A DNA stretch of 64,000 nt. Origin: Pseudoips prasinana (taxonomy: Eukaryota; Arthropoda; Insecta; Lepidoptera; Nolidae). The position numbers and the translations under genes are program-made. Positions within the stretch are counted from its first letter, which is position 1; each line of letters opens with the position of its first letter. Shown in pieces: positions 43,109 to 54,195 of this stretch. The DNA is taken from NCBI GenBank assembly GCA_951640165.1, contig OX621250.1, positions 7,812,001-7,876,000 of the forward strand, given 5' to 3'. The notes beneath the pieces were generated by a model that was not told the DNA's origin, searched no databases, and saw only the letters and a program-made list of their open reading frames with translations.

Positions 43109-44469
43109 AAAATTGCCATTAACTCGTCTTTCCATCTTCGGAATTGACCACCTCTTTCACAAAGAATGTGACCTGCCCTGCAATTTGATAGTATAATGCA
43201 ATATAGTCCAACAGTGTATTTACTATTCAGTTGTAACGACATTCAATTGCTTTTATAGTGTTCATTTTATAGCCAATATAACGCTATTGTAGTTTTAAGC
43301 TGCACTAAATGTTGATAAAGTAATTTTAAATTGTTTATTACAGTTTTATGTCTCATGCGAATAATACAGTTCATTTAAACAATGTTTTCTAAGAACGAGG
43401 TTCTTTAAGGAGCCGTCCCTTAAATAAACTTTTATTATTATTTTGCACAAGGGTTCAGTGAAGTGACCGCTCTTCACAATTTATATCTTAATTTTATAAC
43501 TATATTTAGGTATGTTTACTACGACTGGGTCCGTTGAGCACACAAGAAACTAAGAATACTTGATCGGTAATTTTCTTTCTTTTTCTTAATAAAGACATCT
43601 CCCGCACTATGGAATTTCATCACTGTGTTGCGGGGTAGGTACTTTACAAACACATAATAGACGGACACAAATTACATTTCTATTTCCACTCAAGTTGGGT
43701 AAGCAATATCTATACCAATTTTAAATTTCAAGTTGCTATCATTTAGTCAGATGGAAGATTTCTTTTTTATCATTATTTTTAAATTAATTATCCTCTCTAG
43801 TCCATCATCCATCATAAATTCAGATAAATACATACATAATATTAGCATAATTCCTTGCAATGTTACTTTTAAGATAAACTTTGTTACAGTTATAATATAT
43901 ATAATGAATCTTGTAACTTGTACCATACACCAAACACTATGTAGGTGCTGTGGTTGACTTTGTCACTTGCTTGCGTCGCATCGGCGCGTCGTTATTTTGT
44001 AAATTACCTACTAAAAGAAATGTGATCTCAAACATCATACATATACTTAAATTAGACATAAGACCATTTACTGGAGTGGAGGGTTGATAACTTGAGACAC
44101 AGGAACCATCCTAGTTCAGGTATCAACCCACCATAGTATATATTGTTGTGATAAAAAATGTATGTGCATCTTCTCCAAACTGTATTGTACTATGGTGAGA
44201 AATAAACGATTTATCATTATTATTATTATCCTAAAGTTATCTGTTAGAGATCGCCCTATGGCACATGTTTATATTGTAATCCTTTTCTTATATATCATAA
44301 ACATATTGTGTCCAATAAAGAGTATTTGTCTTATATTATCCCTAAAACCGGCGCTTAAATTAAACCAGGAGACTCAGTTATTACTAGTTTAGCCAATTGT
44401 CCTTATCAGTCGATAAAAATCGGCGAGATAATACCACCAAGGCACGCAGACTAGTCAGTGACCGCTAAA
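43109..44469. other. AT-rich interval, no supported genes
   Basis: Contains short retroposon-like tails (CCCTTAAATAAACTTTTATTATTATT near 43410; AATAAACGATTTATCATTATTATT near 44200). Short open frames here have no recognisable homology. Confidence 0.45.
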
Positions 44470-44770
44470 TGGAATAATGAAATTTATTCAGTACTTGGGT
44501 ATTGACATACACTTGTACTTGTCAAGCTCACAATGCAGTACATAAACGTAATCGAATACATTGTAAAATAACAAAAAAAAATTGTCCCTTCGTGCGGTCT
44601 GTTTTATCACATATATTTTTTTAAATCCTTAAATAATTAACAAGTTACTAAGTTATTATTTATCAATTTAGTTGTACTGTATTAAAATTAAAGAATTGAA
44701 GACAACAAGCAGTTAGCTAGCGCAGAAGGCTCTTAACCAGAAACTTAACCTATGCGACTAACTAAACTAA
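44470..44770 (-). repeat. Unclassified interspersed repeat U, copy 2
   Basis: Reverse complement of 34510-34910: AAATTTATTCAGTACTTGGGT, CACTTGTACTTGTCAAGCTC and GCGCAGAAGGCTCTTAACC. Confidence 0.6.
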
Positions 44771-45814
44771 GTACTACTAAACTGTTTCAATTTCAAAGTA
44801 TCTCTTAAGTTGTTAGTCCCCGTGACAGTCATTATACAACATTAGTGAAGCCATACCTACTATCGGAATCAAGTATAATAAAAAGCTCTTAAAAGCTATC
44901 CTGCTCTTGCAGCTGGCTTCTCTAGGGCTCTGGAGGGAAGTGGAACTATTCATTTCTAACTCCTTTCTTTTCTGATTAAATTCGTTGCGGGATCCAAGAC
45001 AGTTAAAGCGATTCCCCGGGACATGCCTGAGCCTCACCGCTCAGTGTCATTTCATTGTGTGCCACTGTTGATCCTGGCTTACAGGAGTTGCAGTGGTGTG
45101 TAAGAGGGAGGGACTAGTCCTGATGGCTTCTCTAGATACAATTCGCTCGTTTTATAAAGCTCTAACTTTGCAGGATTCGCGATAGTTTTATGGTACTAGA
45201 TTTTCATGTAGGCTTAAAGAAATTGTTATGCTGAGCAAGAGGGTTTTACTAGGCGCATTATAAAACTTTGGTTAAGCCATATCACTACAGTTACTAGTAC
45301 CTATAAACACATTTATGTATTAAGACTGTGGGATACTTCTAGAACTTAATCTACCCATGAAATTAAATGGCTTTCTGGACTAGTATACTAAGAGGTATTC
45401 ATGCAAGAAATTCCCCAATAACACTTTTGGCTAAGCCAGTAACCTGATTATCAACGGTACAACGCGCTGTCACTGGACCGAGCCAGGTCTAAAAGTAACA
45501 ATTCTAGCTCAAAGATTAAAAATGAAAACAATATTTTTTATCTCCTGTTTTCACACATTTTATATTATAGCCTCGTCTAAATCTCTTTTAATGACACGTA
45601 AACCAAATGTAATAAAAAAGCAGTAACTTTGGAAATCCAGTTTATTTCCGGAACATAGAATAAAATGAATTAGGTTTTTGACGACCGCAGTGACTCAGCT
45701 AATAGTGAACCTGCATATTTTTTTATTCACGTAGACTTTAAAAAAGCGCTTGTAATTAGCCAGAACATTTTTGTAGTAATATAGTTAAGTATACATAATT
45801 ATTTCTAGGTATAG
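44771..45814. other. No supported genes; one repeated LINE-tail-like block
   Basis: 45722-45805 repeats 41725-41815. The rest shows no recognised element. Confidence 0.4.
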
Positions 45815-45936
45815 AGCCAGCCCATGAAGCTACCCCAATCCGTCAAATTTTCGCAATTGAAAGTGAGCCTTATGCTTTTGTGATAATGTAAATCTATAAA
45901 AGAAATTTGACAGATTGGGGTAGCTGGATGCGGGGT
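45815..45936. mobile_element. MITE family M1, copy 2
   Basis: AGCTACCCCAATCCGTCAAATTT and AAATTTGACAGATTGGGGTAGCT form the inverted ends. The loop (TCTATAAAAGAAATTTGACAG) matches 22055-22194. The outer CAGACGCCAGCAC ends are lost. Confidence 0.75.
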
Positions 45937-46362
45937 TACTTTTAAAACCCCAACAACCTCGCAGTACGTGATAGTTAGCACCATAAGCAACAACTTTTGT
46001 TTTACAACTTTTCATCATTTGTTAGATTTTATGTTTATACAAAAATAAGTATTAATTTTATTTCCTGCTTGAATGCTTATAAGTCTAAGAACACACGCGC
46101 GTGAGTTTAGCATGGTACGCGCGTCGTACTTTCGTTTATCAATGAAACATAGACCTACAAATGTCACTACAGAACAGAAATCAATTTTGACATCATTTTA
46201 TTTTCATGTGTTGAGTTCTGCCCGAACTCGTAGAACAAAATATGTTGCTTATGGTCTTAGTAGTGCAGGCCTGCGAGGTTGTTGGTGTTTTACGAATAAC
46301 CCTGTAGATATTTGGGTACACGGATTGTATGAAAACATTTAGAAATACCTAATATACCTAAT

Positions 46363-46623
46363 ACCTAGGACAGACCATCCAACTAGGTAGGTCCAACTTC
46401 GAGAAGGAGGTCAATCGTAGAATCCAACTCGGCTGGGCAGCGTTCGGGAGCTACGTAATATCTTCTCGTCCCAAATACCGCAGTGTCTCAAGTCGAAAGT
46501 CTTCGACCCGTGTGTGTTGCCAGTGATGACTTACGGAACAGAGACGTGGTCGCTAACTATGGGCCTTATCAGGCGGCTCAAGGTCACCCAAAGAGCAATG
46601 GAAAGGGCTATGCTTGGAGTTTC
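46363..46623 (+). mobile_element. RTE LINE fragment, left part of a copy split by later insertions
   Basis: TACCTAGGACAGACCATCCA to TGCTTGGAGTTTCC aligns with 38174-38442, with the frame damaged by one deletion (GTTCGGGAGCTACGTAA). The copy resumes at 52045 (TTCCCTGCGGGATCG), so 46624-52044 was inserted into it. Confidence 0.85.
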
Positions 46624-46802
46624 CGAGTCTGTTTGTTCCGGTTAATCTCTGAAATGGCTGGAGCGATTTTTGTTTGACTTTTATTGGCAGGTAGCTGATG
46701 TAATAAGGAGTAACTTAGGCTACTTTTCTCTATAAAAAAAAAAACAAAAATAAAACAAAATAAACTAATTAACACGCGGACGAAGACGCGGGCACAGCTA
46801 GT
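46624..46802 (+). mobile_element. Non-autonomous Helitron nested in RTE copy
   Basis: GAGTCTGTTTGTTCCGGTTA then ACGCGGACGAAGACGCGGGCACAGCTAG followed by T. The 3' hairpin and CTAG are clear. The 5' end is set by the RTE breakpoint. Confidence 0.7.
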
Positions 46803-46842
46803 ACAATATAAAAACGGAACCTTTATAAAATAATAATATCCT

Positions 46843-47085
46843 GGGACATAATTCACATACGGCCATCTGATTCTAAACTAAGCAAAGCTTGTACTATGGA
46901 AACCAGGTAACTGATATATCAGATAGACTACTTTTGTAAATGCATACTTATAATACATAATTACACCCAGACTATGGACAAACAGGCAGATTAATGCACA
47001 CAAATATCTGTCCTGGGTGGGAATCGAGCCCAGGATCTGCGGTGGGAAAAGCAAGCATTTACCAACCACGCCAACCGGCCCGTCA
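46843..47085 (-). mobile_element. SINE S1, near-complete copy
   Basis: On the minus strand GACGGGCCGGTTGGCGTGG (A-box region), GATCCTGGGCTCGATTCCCA (B-box region), the GACAGATATTTGTGTGCAT body, and the tail to TGTCCCAGGATATT. It is the best-preserved minus-strand reference for the family. Confidence 0.85.
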
Positions 47086-48455
47086 ATTCACATCTTTATT
47101 TTCAATCAAGTGAGAATTGATATTCTTTATGATTTTACACAGTTTATTTTTACTGAAATTTATTTTATTAAGGTAAATGCACCTTATTCCGAGGGGTTCT
47201 AAAAATGGCATCATATTCCGATGTATTTAGAAAAACAGTTTTTTAAAGCAATTTACTAGTTATTTATGGTCTGCATGATAAAATAATGAATTAATAATTA
47301 TCTGTTCATATTTATTTATACAAAGGAGAGTTTAGTATGGTCACACTGTAAAATATTCGGTCATTTTGCCGCGGGGAGCGGCGTCGAAAGCACACTTCAT
47401 ACATTTGGGACCTTATGCACGTGAGTATTACGATTTGCCAAATAGTGTTTTACGTAATAATTTTATACAACGCGAGTTTTCGTTTAGGTTGAAATATTGA
47501 AAGGATAATATTTTTTATCGAAAACACTTAAGATTTGAGTATTTTATTTGCAAATTAGCAAGAAAATAAGTGTTTAAAATACCGCGGCATTAGGTGCAAA
47601 ATATTTTAGTGTGTTCCTAAAAGCCGATGTATACCACGGAAAAACAAATTTAAAGACATTTAGTTTTTTTAAATTTCGGTGTCTGTTTTATGATTATAAA
47701 CTTTAATGTGTTAGTTCTGACTTAATGAATAACTCATACATTTAATAATCTATTTCCGAGGTACACCGTGGCGTCGCATTTACTAATTATAGCAGGTCAA
47801 AAATTGTTTGTACAGGTACTTTATTAATACGTTGTATAGAAGATTTTAGTGAAGACATTAGGTTTTATAAGTGTTCTGTTATTATATGTATGTACTTTAT
47901 ATTTGTTTTCCTTTCATATTGTAACTATACATTATTTTATTTGCATAATATTAAAAAATCTTTTACTTTTTAGTACTCGGAATTAGAAACTTTGATTTAG
48001 CATCATAAAACGCTATTCCGATGTATTTACGTCGGAATAAGGTTACATGAGTACCTAATTCCGATGTATTTACGTCGGAATAAGATTACATGAGAACCTA
48101 ATTCCGAAGTTAGTTAAGACCCTGTTTAAATACAGAGTGTTCATTATTTTATGTGCTTAGTAGATACGCGTTTAGTAACTGAAAGAATACTAATCATCTA
48201 TACAAATACATAAAATTGGAGTGTGTGTTTGTAAAAAAATATAGTAAAATTATTTTTTTTACGTTTAGTTTTTTTTAATTGCATGTATTTTATTTATTTT
48301 ATTATATTAAAGAAAATGACTTCAGAAGACTCTTAAGAATATTCATATTAGGTATTTTCCCTTTTTACCGGTGCTACTACGGGTCGTAGCACAGGTAAAA
48401 ATAATTATTACCTGTGGTACTACTTACATTAACTTACTTGTGTTGTTGTAGGATA

Positions 48456-50939
48456 ATGAACGCAAAAAAGAAATATACGGTCGAGGATCTTGAAAGTGCG
48501 CTTATTGCAATTAATAATGGCAGTAGCGTCTATAAGGCTTCCCGAGAATACAACATTCCAGAAACGACATTGAGAGACAAACGTGACCAAAAATATAGTG
48601 GCCATATAGCCGGTCGCAAAACGGTACTCTCAAAATCGGAGGAAACAAAAATTGTTGACTGGATCCATTATCTAGGAAAACATGGTTTCCCAGTTTCTAA
48701 AGAGCAGTTGAAGCAAGGAGTGGCAAAGCTAGTTGAAAATTTAAACCGTCCAAATACTTTCAAAGATGGTATGCCTGGTAAGCACTGGCTTGCCAATTTT
48801 TTGTCAAGACACCCAACTGTAGCAAAGAGAGTAGCACAAACTTTACCAACTCATCGAAACAAAATTAATGAACAAGATGTGCGCAACTGGTTTGATAGAG
48901 TCAAAAGTTATTTTGAAACTAATAATTTATTAGGTGTGCTTGAGGATGAATCAAGAGTGTATAACTGTGACGAAACGGCCTTTTTTCTCTGCCCCAAAGA
49001 AAAAGATGTCTTAGTAAAAAAGGGCAGCAAGCGTGTGTACAATAGAGTTGCTAATGATGAGAAAGAGTGCCTAACAGTTTTAGTCAATGTGTCTGCTGGA
49101 GGTAAAATAGCTCCACCTATGGTATTGTATCCATACAAACGCCTGCCTAAAAACTTGCCTCTGACGGTGCCACCAACGTGGGGTATAGGATGTACGGAAT
49201 CAGGGTGGATGAATATGGAGGCTTTTTATGAATATGTCGCAAATGTATTTTACAAGTGGTTACTAGAAAATAAAATAACACTGCCAATTGCCCTGTTCAT
49301 GGATGGACATACCTCACACATTTCGTTGCCATTAAGTCTTTTCTGCAAAGAAAAGGGAATCATACTAGTTGCGTTATTACCAAATTCGACACACCTTCTT
49401 CAATCACTTGACGTTGGAGTTTTTCGACCTGTTAAGGGTACATGGAAAAACGTAGTACACGACTTCAGAGTAAATAATAATTATGCCAAATTAAAACGTA
49501 CAGATTTCGCCATGGAAGTAAAAAAATGTTTCGATATAAGTATTAAAGTAGATACAATAAAAAATATCTTTAGAAGCGCTGGAATCTTTCCATTTGACGC
49601 CAATAATATTGACTTCTCAAAGGTAATGCCACGGGACTCACGGGAAGCTACTGCTATTAATTCACAGGACCAGTTATATACAAAGGAAAAGAATAGTTTT
49701 TTTGAGAAGTTTGAGCAACGACTGGCCCCAGAAGTTCTTCAACTATTTGTCGAATCTGGAAATGAGTGGGAAGGTGAGGAAAAGTATAGAAGTTTATTTG
49801 GGTTCTGGAAGAAAATACAACAAGAAGAACCTCCTCCTATCTTCAACGATACTACAATTGCGAACAACATACGTGATTGTGATATATCAGATGTTGTTTC
49901 GAATACAGAAATAGGTCCAAACGGTAGTATCATACTTCCTTTGAGCCTAAGTCCTAGATCAATCATGAGCCACGATATTCCCCAACTTGATATGGATCAG
50001 ACATTGACACCAGGAAATAACCATTCAAGGCGATATTCTTCTGATTCTATTTTGCAAATAGAAACCTCACTTGGTCATAATATAACTGAAGATGAGCCTC
50101 AACCTTGTTGTTCAAGAACTCAAATACTTCCTTTGAGTCTAAGTCCTAGATCAATCATGAGCCATGATATTCCCCAACTTGATATGGATCAGACATTGAC
50201 ACCAGGAAATAATCATTCAAGACGATATTCATCTGATTCTATTTTGCAAATAGAATCACTTGGGCATATAACTGAAGATGTGCCGCAACCTTGCTGTTCA
50301 AGAACTCAACATTTTCAATCATCACCACCAATGTCACGGCAGTCAAGCAGTGATCCAACGCTGGATATTTTTCACCCTGCTGATAACACTAATAACGCCA
50401 ACCAAAGTACAAATAATATAATAGCAGTTAAAAGTACACCTAACAAGAAACCAAATTTTCCTACTCCGTTCAAAACAGCGTTTTATTTTCCACAATCTCC
50501 AAAGAAAACAATGACTAGAAAAACTAAAAAACAAACACCAACGGTGGCAACTGCTGACGACTTTATAGAATATCAACGTAGAATAGCAAAAGAAAAGGAC
50601 GAAAAAGCGGAGGGCATTCTTAAGAGACGAGCAGATAGATTAAAAAAACAAGAAGAAAGGAAATCTAAAAAAAATAAAACCATACAGAAGAGGAAAACAG
50701 TACGAAAGACAAACAACCTGGACAAAATAAATGAAAGACAAGAAACTGAGGGAAATATAGAAGACGACAATATACATATAGACTTACGACATCGAAGAAA
50801 TAATCCATTTTCATTAAACTCTGAATCATCCAGCAACGATGAAGACTTTACGTTGACCATGAGAAATAAAACGGCTAATAGGGTTAAGAAAACTTACACA
50901 ACGTTGTTCGGTGAATCAACATCAGATAGTTCAATGTGA
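48456..50939 (+). CDS. pogo-superfamily transposase (psq HTH, CENP-B-type HTH, DDE_1), intact
   Basis: The chosen start is ATG 48456 (827 residues), because the sequence just before it, TTGTTGTAG at about 48443-48452, looks like a splice acceptor; the in-frame upstream extension is unconserved. Residues ~1-48 form a pipsqueak-type HTH (YTVEDLESALIAINNGSSVY, SREYNIPETTLRDK). Residues ~55-130 form a CENP-B-type HTH (GMPGKHWLANFLSRHP). The DDE_1 catalytic core has Asp172 (YNCDETAFF), Asp283 (FMDGHTSHIS) and Asp319 (LLQSLDVGVFRPVK). The C-terminal ~330 residues are low complexity, with an in-frame 64-residue tandem duplication and a Lys/Arg-rich tail (possible nuclear localisation). No stops or frameshifts. 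Known role: cut-and-paste transposition into TA. It might be active, or domesticated; the flanking TIRs favour a young transposon. Confidence 0.9.
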   Translation: MNAKKKYTVEDLESALIAINNGSSVYKASREYNIPETTLRDKRDQKYSGHIAGRKTVLSKSEETKIVDWIHYLGKHGFPVSKEQLKQGVAKLVENLNRPNTFKDGMPGKHWLANFLSRHPTVAKRVAQTLPTHRNKINEQDVRNWFDRVKSYFETNNLLGVLEDESRVYNCDETAFFLCPKEKDVLVKKGSKRVYNRVANDEKECLTVLVNVSAGGKIAPPMVLYPYKRLPKNLPLTVPPTWGIGCTESGWMNMEAFYEYVANVFYKWLLENKITLPIALFMDGHTSHISLPLSLFCKEKGIILVALLPNSTHLLQSLDVGVFRPVKGTWKNVVHDFRVNNNYAKLKRTDFAMEVKKCFDISIKVDTIKNIFRSAGIFPFDANNIDFSKVMPRDSREATAINSQDQLYTKEKNSFFEKFEQRLAPEVLQLFVESGNEWEGEEKYRSLFGFWKKIQQEEPPPIFNDTTIANNIRDCDISDVVSNTEIGPNGSIILPLSLSPRSIMSHDIPQLDMDQTLTPGNNHSRRYSSDSILQIETSLGHNITEDEPQPCCSRTQILPLSLSPRSIMSHDIPQLDMDQTLTPGNNHSRRYSSDSILQIESLGHITEDVPQPCCSRTQHFQSSPPMSRQSSSDPTLDIFHPADNTNNANQSTNNIIAVKSTPNKKPNFPTPFKTAFYFPQSPKKTMTRKTKKQTPTVATADDFIEYQRRIAKEKDEKAEGILKRRADRLKKQEERKSKKNKTIQKRKTVRKTNNLDKINERQETEGNIEDDNIHIDLRHRRNNPFSLNSESSSNDEDFTLTMRNKTANRVKKTYTTLFGESTSDSSM
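49932..50309 (+). repeat. In-frame tandem duplication within the transposase gene
   Basis: The block beginning ATACTTCCTTTGAGCCTAAG (49932) recurs at 50124, period 192 bp (64 codons). Both copies encode LPLSLSPRSIMSHDIPQLDM ... HSRRYSSDSILQIE; the second has lost two codons, with the frame maintained. Confidence 0.9.
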
Positions 50940-51022
50940 TGTGCCATGTATTCCTTTTTTAGATATTATTAATTATGTTATTTTACTACATTGTTGAACT
51001 TTAGTTCCTAAGAATTGTTTCT

Positions 51023-51727
51023 GATCTCGTAATACGATCTAATTTTGATAATGATTATAGCAATTGTTATACTTTTAAGTTTTACATTATTTTTGTAATG
51101 ATACAATTAGATTTTAATGTCGATTTTGTTAATTCATTTTTAGAAGATTAAGGAATAATATTAATAAAAAACAGAGTTTAGAATAAAACTAGAATAAACA
51201 AAAAAAAAGAACTGATTTCATATAAAAAATAAACAAATTTGGATCTCGTAATAGGCTCTAATTTTGATATGATTATAGCAATTGTTATACTTTTAACTTG
51301 TAAGTACAAAAATAATGTAATTATTTTTGTAATGCAACAATTAGATTTTAATGTTGATATTGTTAATTCATTTTTATATTTTTATAAGATTAAGGAATAA
51401 TATTAATAAAAAACAGGGTTTAGAATAAAACTAGAATAAACAAAAAAAAGAACTGATTTCATATAAAAAATAAACAAATTTGGATCTCGTAATAGGCTCT
51501 AATTTTGATATGATTATAGCAATTGTTATACTTTTAACTTGTAAGTACAAAAATAATAATAATGTAATTATTTTTGTAATGCAACAATTAGATTTTAATG
51601 TTGATATTGTTAATTCATTTTTATATTTTTATAAGATTAAGGAATAATATTAATAAAAAACAGGGTTTAGAATAAAACTAGAATAAACAAAAACAGAATT
51701 GATTTAATATAAAAAATAAACAGATTT
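51023..51727 (+). repeat. Three tandem ~220-240-bp repeats at the 3' side of the pogo-like element
   Basis: Units begin GATCTCGTAATA..CTAATTTTGATA at 51023, 51242 and 51483. Each ends with a GAATAAAACTAGAATAAAC / TAAACAAATTTG block. The second and third are nearly identical, the first more diverged. They may contain polyadenylation signals (AATAAA). Confidence 0.85.
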
Positions 51728-52044
51728 GACTTTTAAACATCATGTATAATTCTCCCTACATAGTTCCCTTTCTATTTTTATACTCGGAATTAGGAACCAA
51801 ATGCATCGGAATTACGATTTTTAAATCGGAATAAGGTACCTCGGACTTTTTTATATTTTTATTTATTTTATCAGCTTCAATAACCTTCTACTGACAAACT
51901 GCAAATATTTTTCAAAAATTTGATAGCTAACACTTCTGATAAAAATATAAAATTGTACACAAAGGTCCGATAAATACTTAATTTATAATGTTCTTTCGTG
52001 TTATGTTAAAAACAGCGCGGAATTAGGTGCCTTTACCTTATTTT

Positions 52045-52367
52045 TCCCTGCGGGATCGAATCAGAAATGTCGAAATCTGCAGGTGAACCAAAGTCACCGA
52101 CATAGCCCTAAGAATTGCCAAGCTGAAGTGGCAGTGGGCAGGGCACATAGCTCGTAGAGCCGACGGCCGCTGGGGCAGAAAGGTTCTCGAGTGGCGACCA
52201 CGAACCGGAAGACGCAGCGTGGGCAGGCCCCCTACAAGATGGACCGATGATCTTGTGCGGGTCGCTGGAAAACGCTGGATGCGGATAGCGCAAGACCGGC
52301 AATTGTGGAGATCTTTGAGAGAGGCCTTTGTCCAGCAGTGGACGTCTTTCGGCTGATATGATGATGA
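52045..52367 (+). mobile_element. RTE LINE fragment, right part of the split copy
   Basis: TTCCCTGCGGGATCGAATCA to GGCTGATATGATGATGATGA matches 38438-38759 and completes the copy begun at 46363. The coding end VGRPPTRWTDDLVRVAGKRW and the GAT tail are present. Confidence 0.85.
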
Positions 52368-52525
52368 TGATTTAGAAATAAAACTAATTTATAATAGTAT
52401 TGATTTCGTTATTGACCTAGCTGTTACTGACAAAAGAGTATGGGAATTTATAGTTTTAGATATTATTTTACTATACCTTGTCAAAATAGGTTTGTCTATA
52501 TTAAGGTAAGAATTCAATATTATTA

Positions 52526-52709
52526 TTATGGCGGACCTCGGGTTTATAACGACGGTCGCGCTTTAATCCTGCCACCAGATCCAATGCGCCCCAACTGAGA
52601 AGACACAGCGAAACAAACTCATTGGTCCATGTAGCTTCGCACTGTTGGAAACGGGTTCAACTATGTTATTTTTTATATGGGTAAACTCGTGTTCTGGAGG
52701 CGTGCTATA

Positions 52710-52711
<2 letters not shown>
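52526..52711. repeat. Unclassified repeat V
   Basis: GGCGGACCTCGGGTTTATAA, CGGTCGCGCTTTAATCCTGC and GCGCCCCAACTGAGAAGACA repeat 41998-42105. Confidence 0.55.

Positions 52712-52776
<65 letters not shown>
52712..52776. repeat. (TA)n microsatellite at gypsy insertion site, left side
   Basis: About 65 bp of uninterrupted AT dinucleotides abut the LTR start. A second (AT)n run follows the other LTR at 57389-57420, so the retrotransposon inserted into a TA tract. Confidence 0.9.
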
Positions 52777-52783
<7 letters not shown>

Positions 52784-53085
52784 TCCTAAGTGCAGGATTA
52801 AAATGAAACTCGAGATACAGCAAGGAATAATTTATTTTTATTATTGCACTAGCCTTATATCAATTTTGGATATTTAATTAGTACTGGGTTAAATTACATG
52901 ACATCTTTAATTGACCAATAAGATCTAAGATGATCGGGCACCCATCTCGCTCTAGCGCGTGCGTTCTGTATAGCGTCGCCTGCTCGCACACTATAAATAT
53001 TATCGACACCGGCGTTCACGTAGTCAGTAGACCGCGCACCGCGGTGCGGGCGCTTCATTGTATGTATTGTATGACTCCCATATCA
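52777..53085 (-). repeat. 3' LTR of the gypsy element
   Basis: Plus-strand reading TGTAGTGTCCTAAGTGCAGG ... GACTCCCATATCA. In element orientation it runs TGATATGGGAG...CACTACA. Confidence 0.9.
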
Positions 53086-53093
53086 CTCCCCCC

Positions 53094-54194
53094 TCAAGAG
53101 AAGCGCACGTTTCTTTTCACCATTCTTCCGCTTCTCGTGATATAGGGCTGATTTGCAGGTGCAGTAGTGGTCGAGTCACGCTTAGTTGCTGTATGGGAGT
53201 GTGCCACCGATGTCTGAGTGCTTGTAATACCCGTTTCATTTTCGTTCACTATGTAGGCAGGTTTAAGTCGATCCAGGGACACAACTGTAGTACGTAATGG
53301 TAGCTGGATTTTGTAGTACTTTTCATAGCGCTTCAGTACTTCATATGGACCATCATACGGTGGTGTGAGTGGCGCTCTGGCTGTATCGTTGCGAACAAAA
53401 ACATGCGTACACGTCGATAAGTCCTTGTAAACAAAAGGCTTGTCAGCTGTTTGTGAGCGGTGCGGCGCCGGCGCGAGTGACGTCATCGCGCGACTGAGGC
53501 GGCGTACTAACTCTGCGTCATTGATTCTTGCTGTTTGTGGCTCCAAGAAATCAGATGGTATGCGAAGTGTGGTACCATACGTCATCAGAGCTGGACTGAG
53601 GTTGTTGTCTTGGCGCAGGGCAGTGCGTAATCCCAATAAAACTGTTGGAAGTTCTTCAGTCCATGTCGTTGTTGCCCCGCGGGCCATTAGCGCCGCTTTC
53701 ATGGTTCGGTGCCAGCGCTCAACTTGCCCATTCGACTGTGGGTGGTATGCCGTAGTACGAATTCTGTTGATTCCCATTTTCTTTACGAGCGCATTGAACA
53801 GAGTGGACTCGAACTGGCGTCCTTGATCGGTCGTGATGCGTAGCGGGCAGCCGAATCTCACTATCCACGTTTCGTACAGTACTTGCGCGACGACTTCTGC
53901 TGTGATATCCCGAACTGGGATTGCCTCGGGCCATTTCGTACATCGGTCAATCATAGTGACGCAGTAGCGACATTCATTAGAAAGGCGCAGCGGGCCAACG
54001 ATATCTATATGAATGTGTTCGAAGCGTTGTGACGGCGGGAATTGTACCAGTGGCGTAGTTACGTGCCGATGTACCTTCGCTCGCTGACAGCTTATGCAGG
54101 CTCGCGTCCAGTGTGCTACTTCTTTATTCATAGATGGCCAAAATAATTTTCTTGCTATCATCTCTCTTGTACTGCGTACACCCGGGTGACACAT
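53094..54194 (-). pseudogene. Gypsy integrase, separated from pol by a frameshift
   Basis: The frame starts within the HHCC zinc-binding region (MCHPGVRSTR, RACISCQRAK). The catalytic core has Asp64 (IDIVGPL), Asp123 (TTDQGRQFE) and Glu159 (SNGQVERW), DDX35E spacing. A chromodomain-less C-terminus follows with YDGPYEVLKRYEKYYKIQL and the tail ITRSGRMVKRNVRF. There is no in-frame ATG upstream of the zinc finger, so it must normally be translated as part of pol. The residues just before (AAFKAIHE) are in the same frame, and the shift lies at about 54210-54225. Confidence 0.9.
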
Positions 54195-54195
54195 T

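Larger units (their letters stand above)
47171..52038 (+). mobile_element. pogo/Tigger-like DNA transposon, 4.87 kb, apparently complete
   Basis: Left end AGGTAAATGCACCTTATTCCG (47171) and right end (reverse complement AGGTAAAGGCACCTAATTCCG, from 52038) are inverted repeats flanked by TA on both sides (47169-47170, 52039-52040), the target duplication of the Tc1/mariner/pogo superfamily. The element holds one intact transposase ORF, a ~1.3-kb 5' region and a 1.1-kb 3' region with tandem repeats. Repeated ATTCCGATGTATTTA / TCGGAATAAGG motifs occur at 47215, 48015, 48058 and 51786-51835, candidate transposase-binding sites. Confidence 0.85.

Noticed and set aside
48414..48455. Upstream extension of the pogo-like transposase
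   Set aside because: A hydrophobic 14-residue stretch without ATG, ending in a splice-acceptor-like TTGTTGTAG; the conserved HTH starts at ATG 48456.
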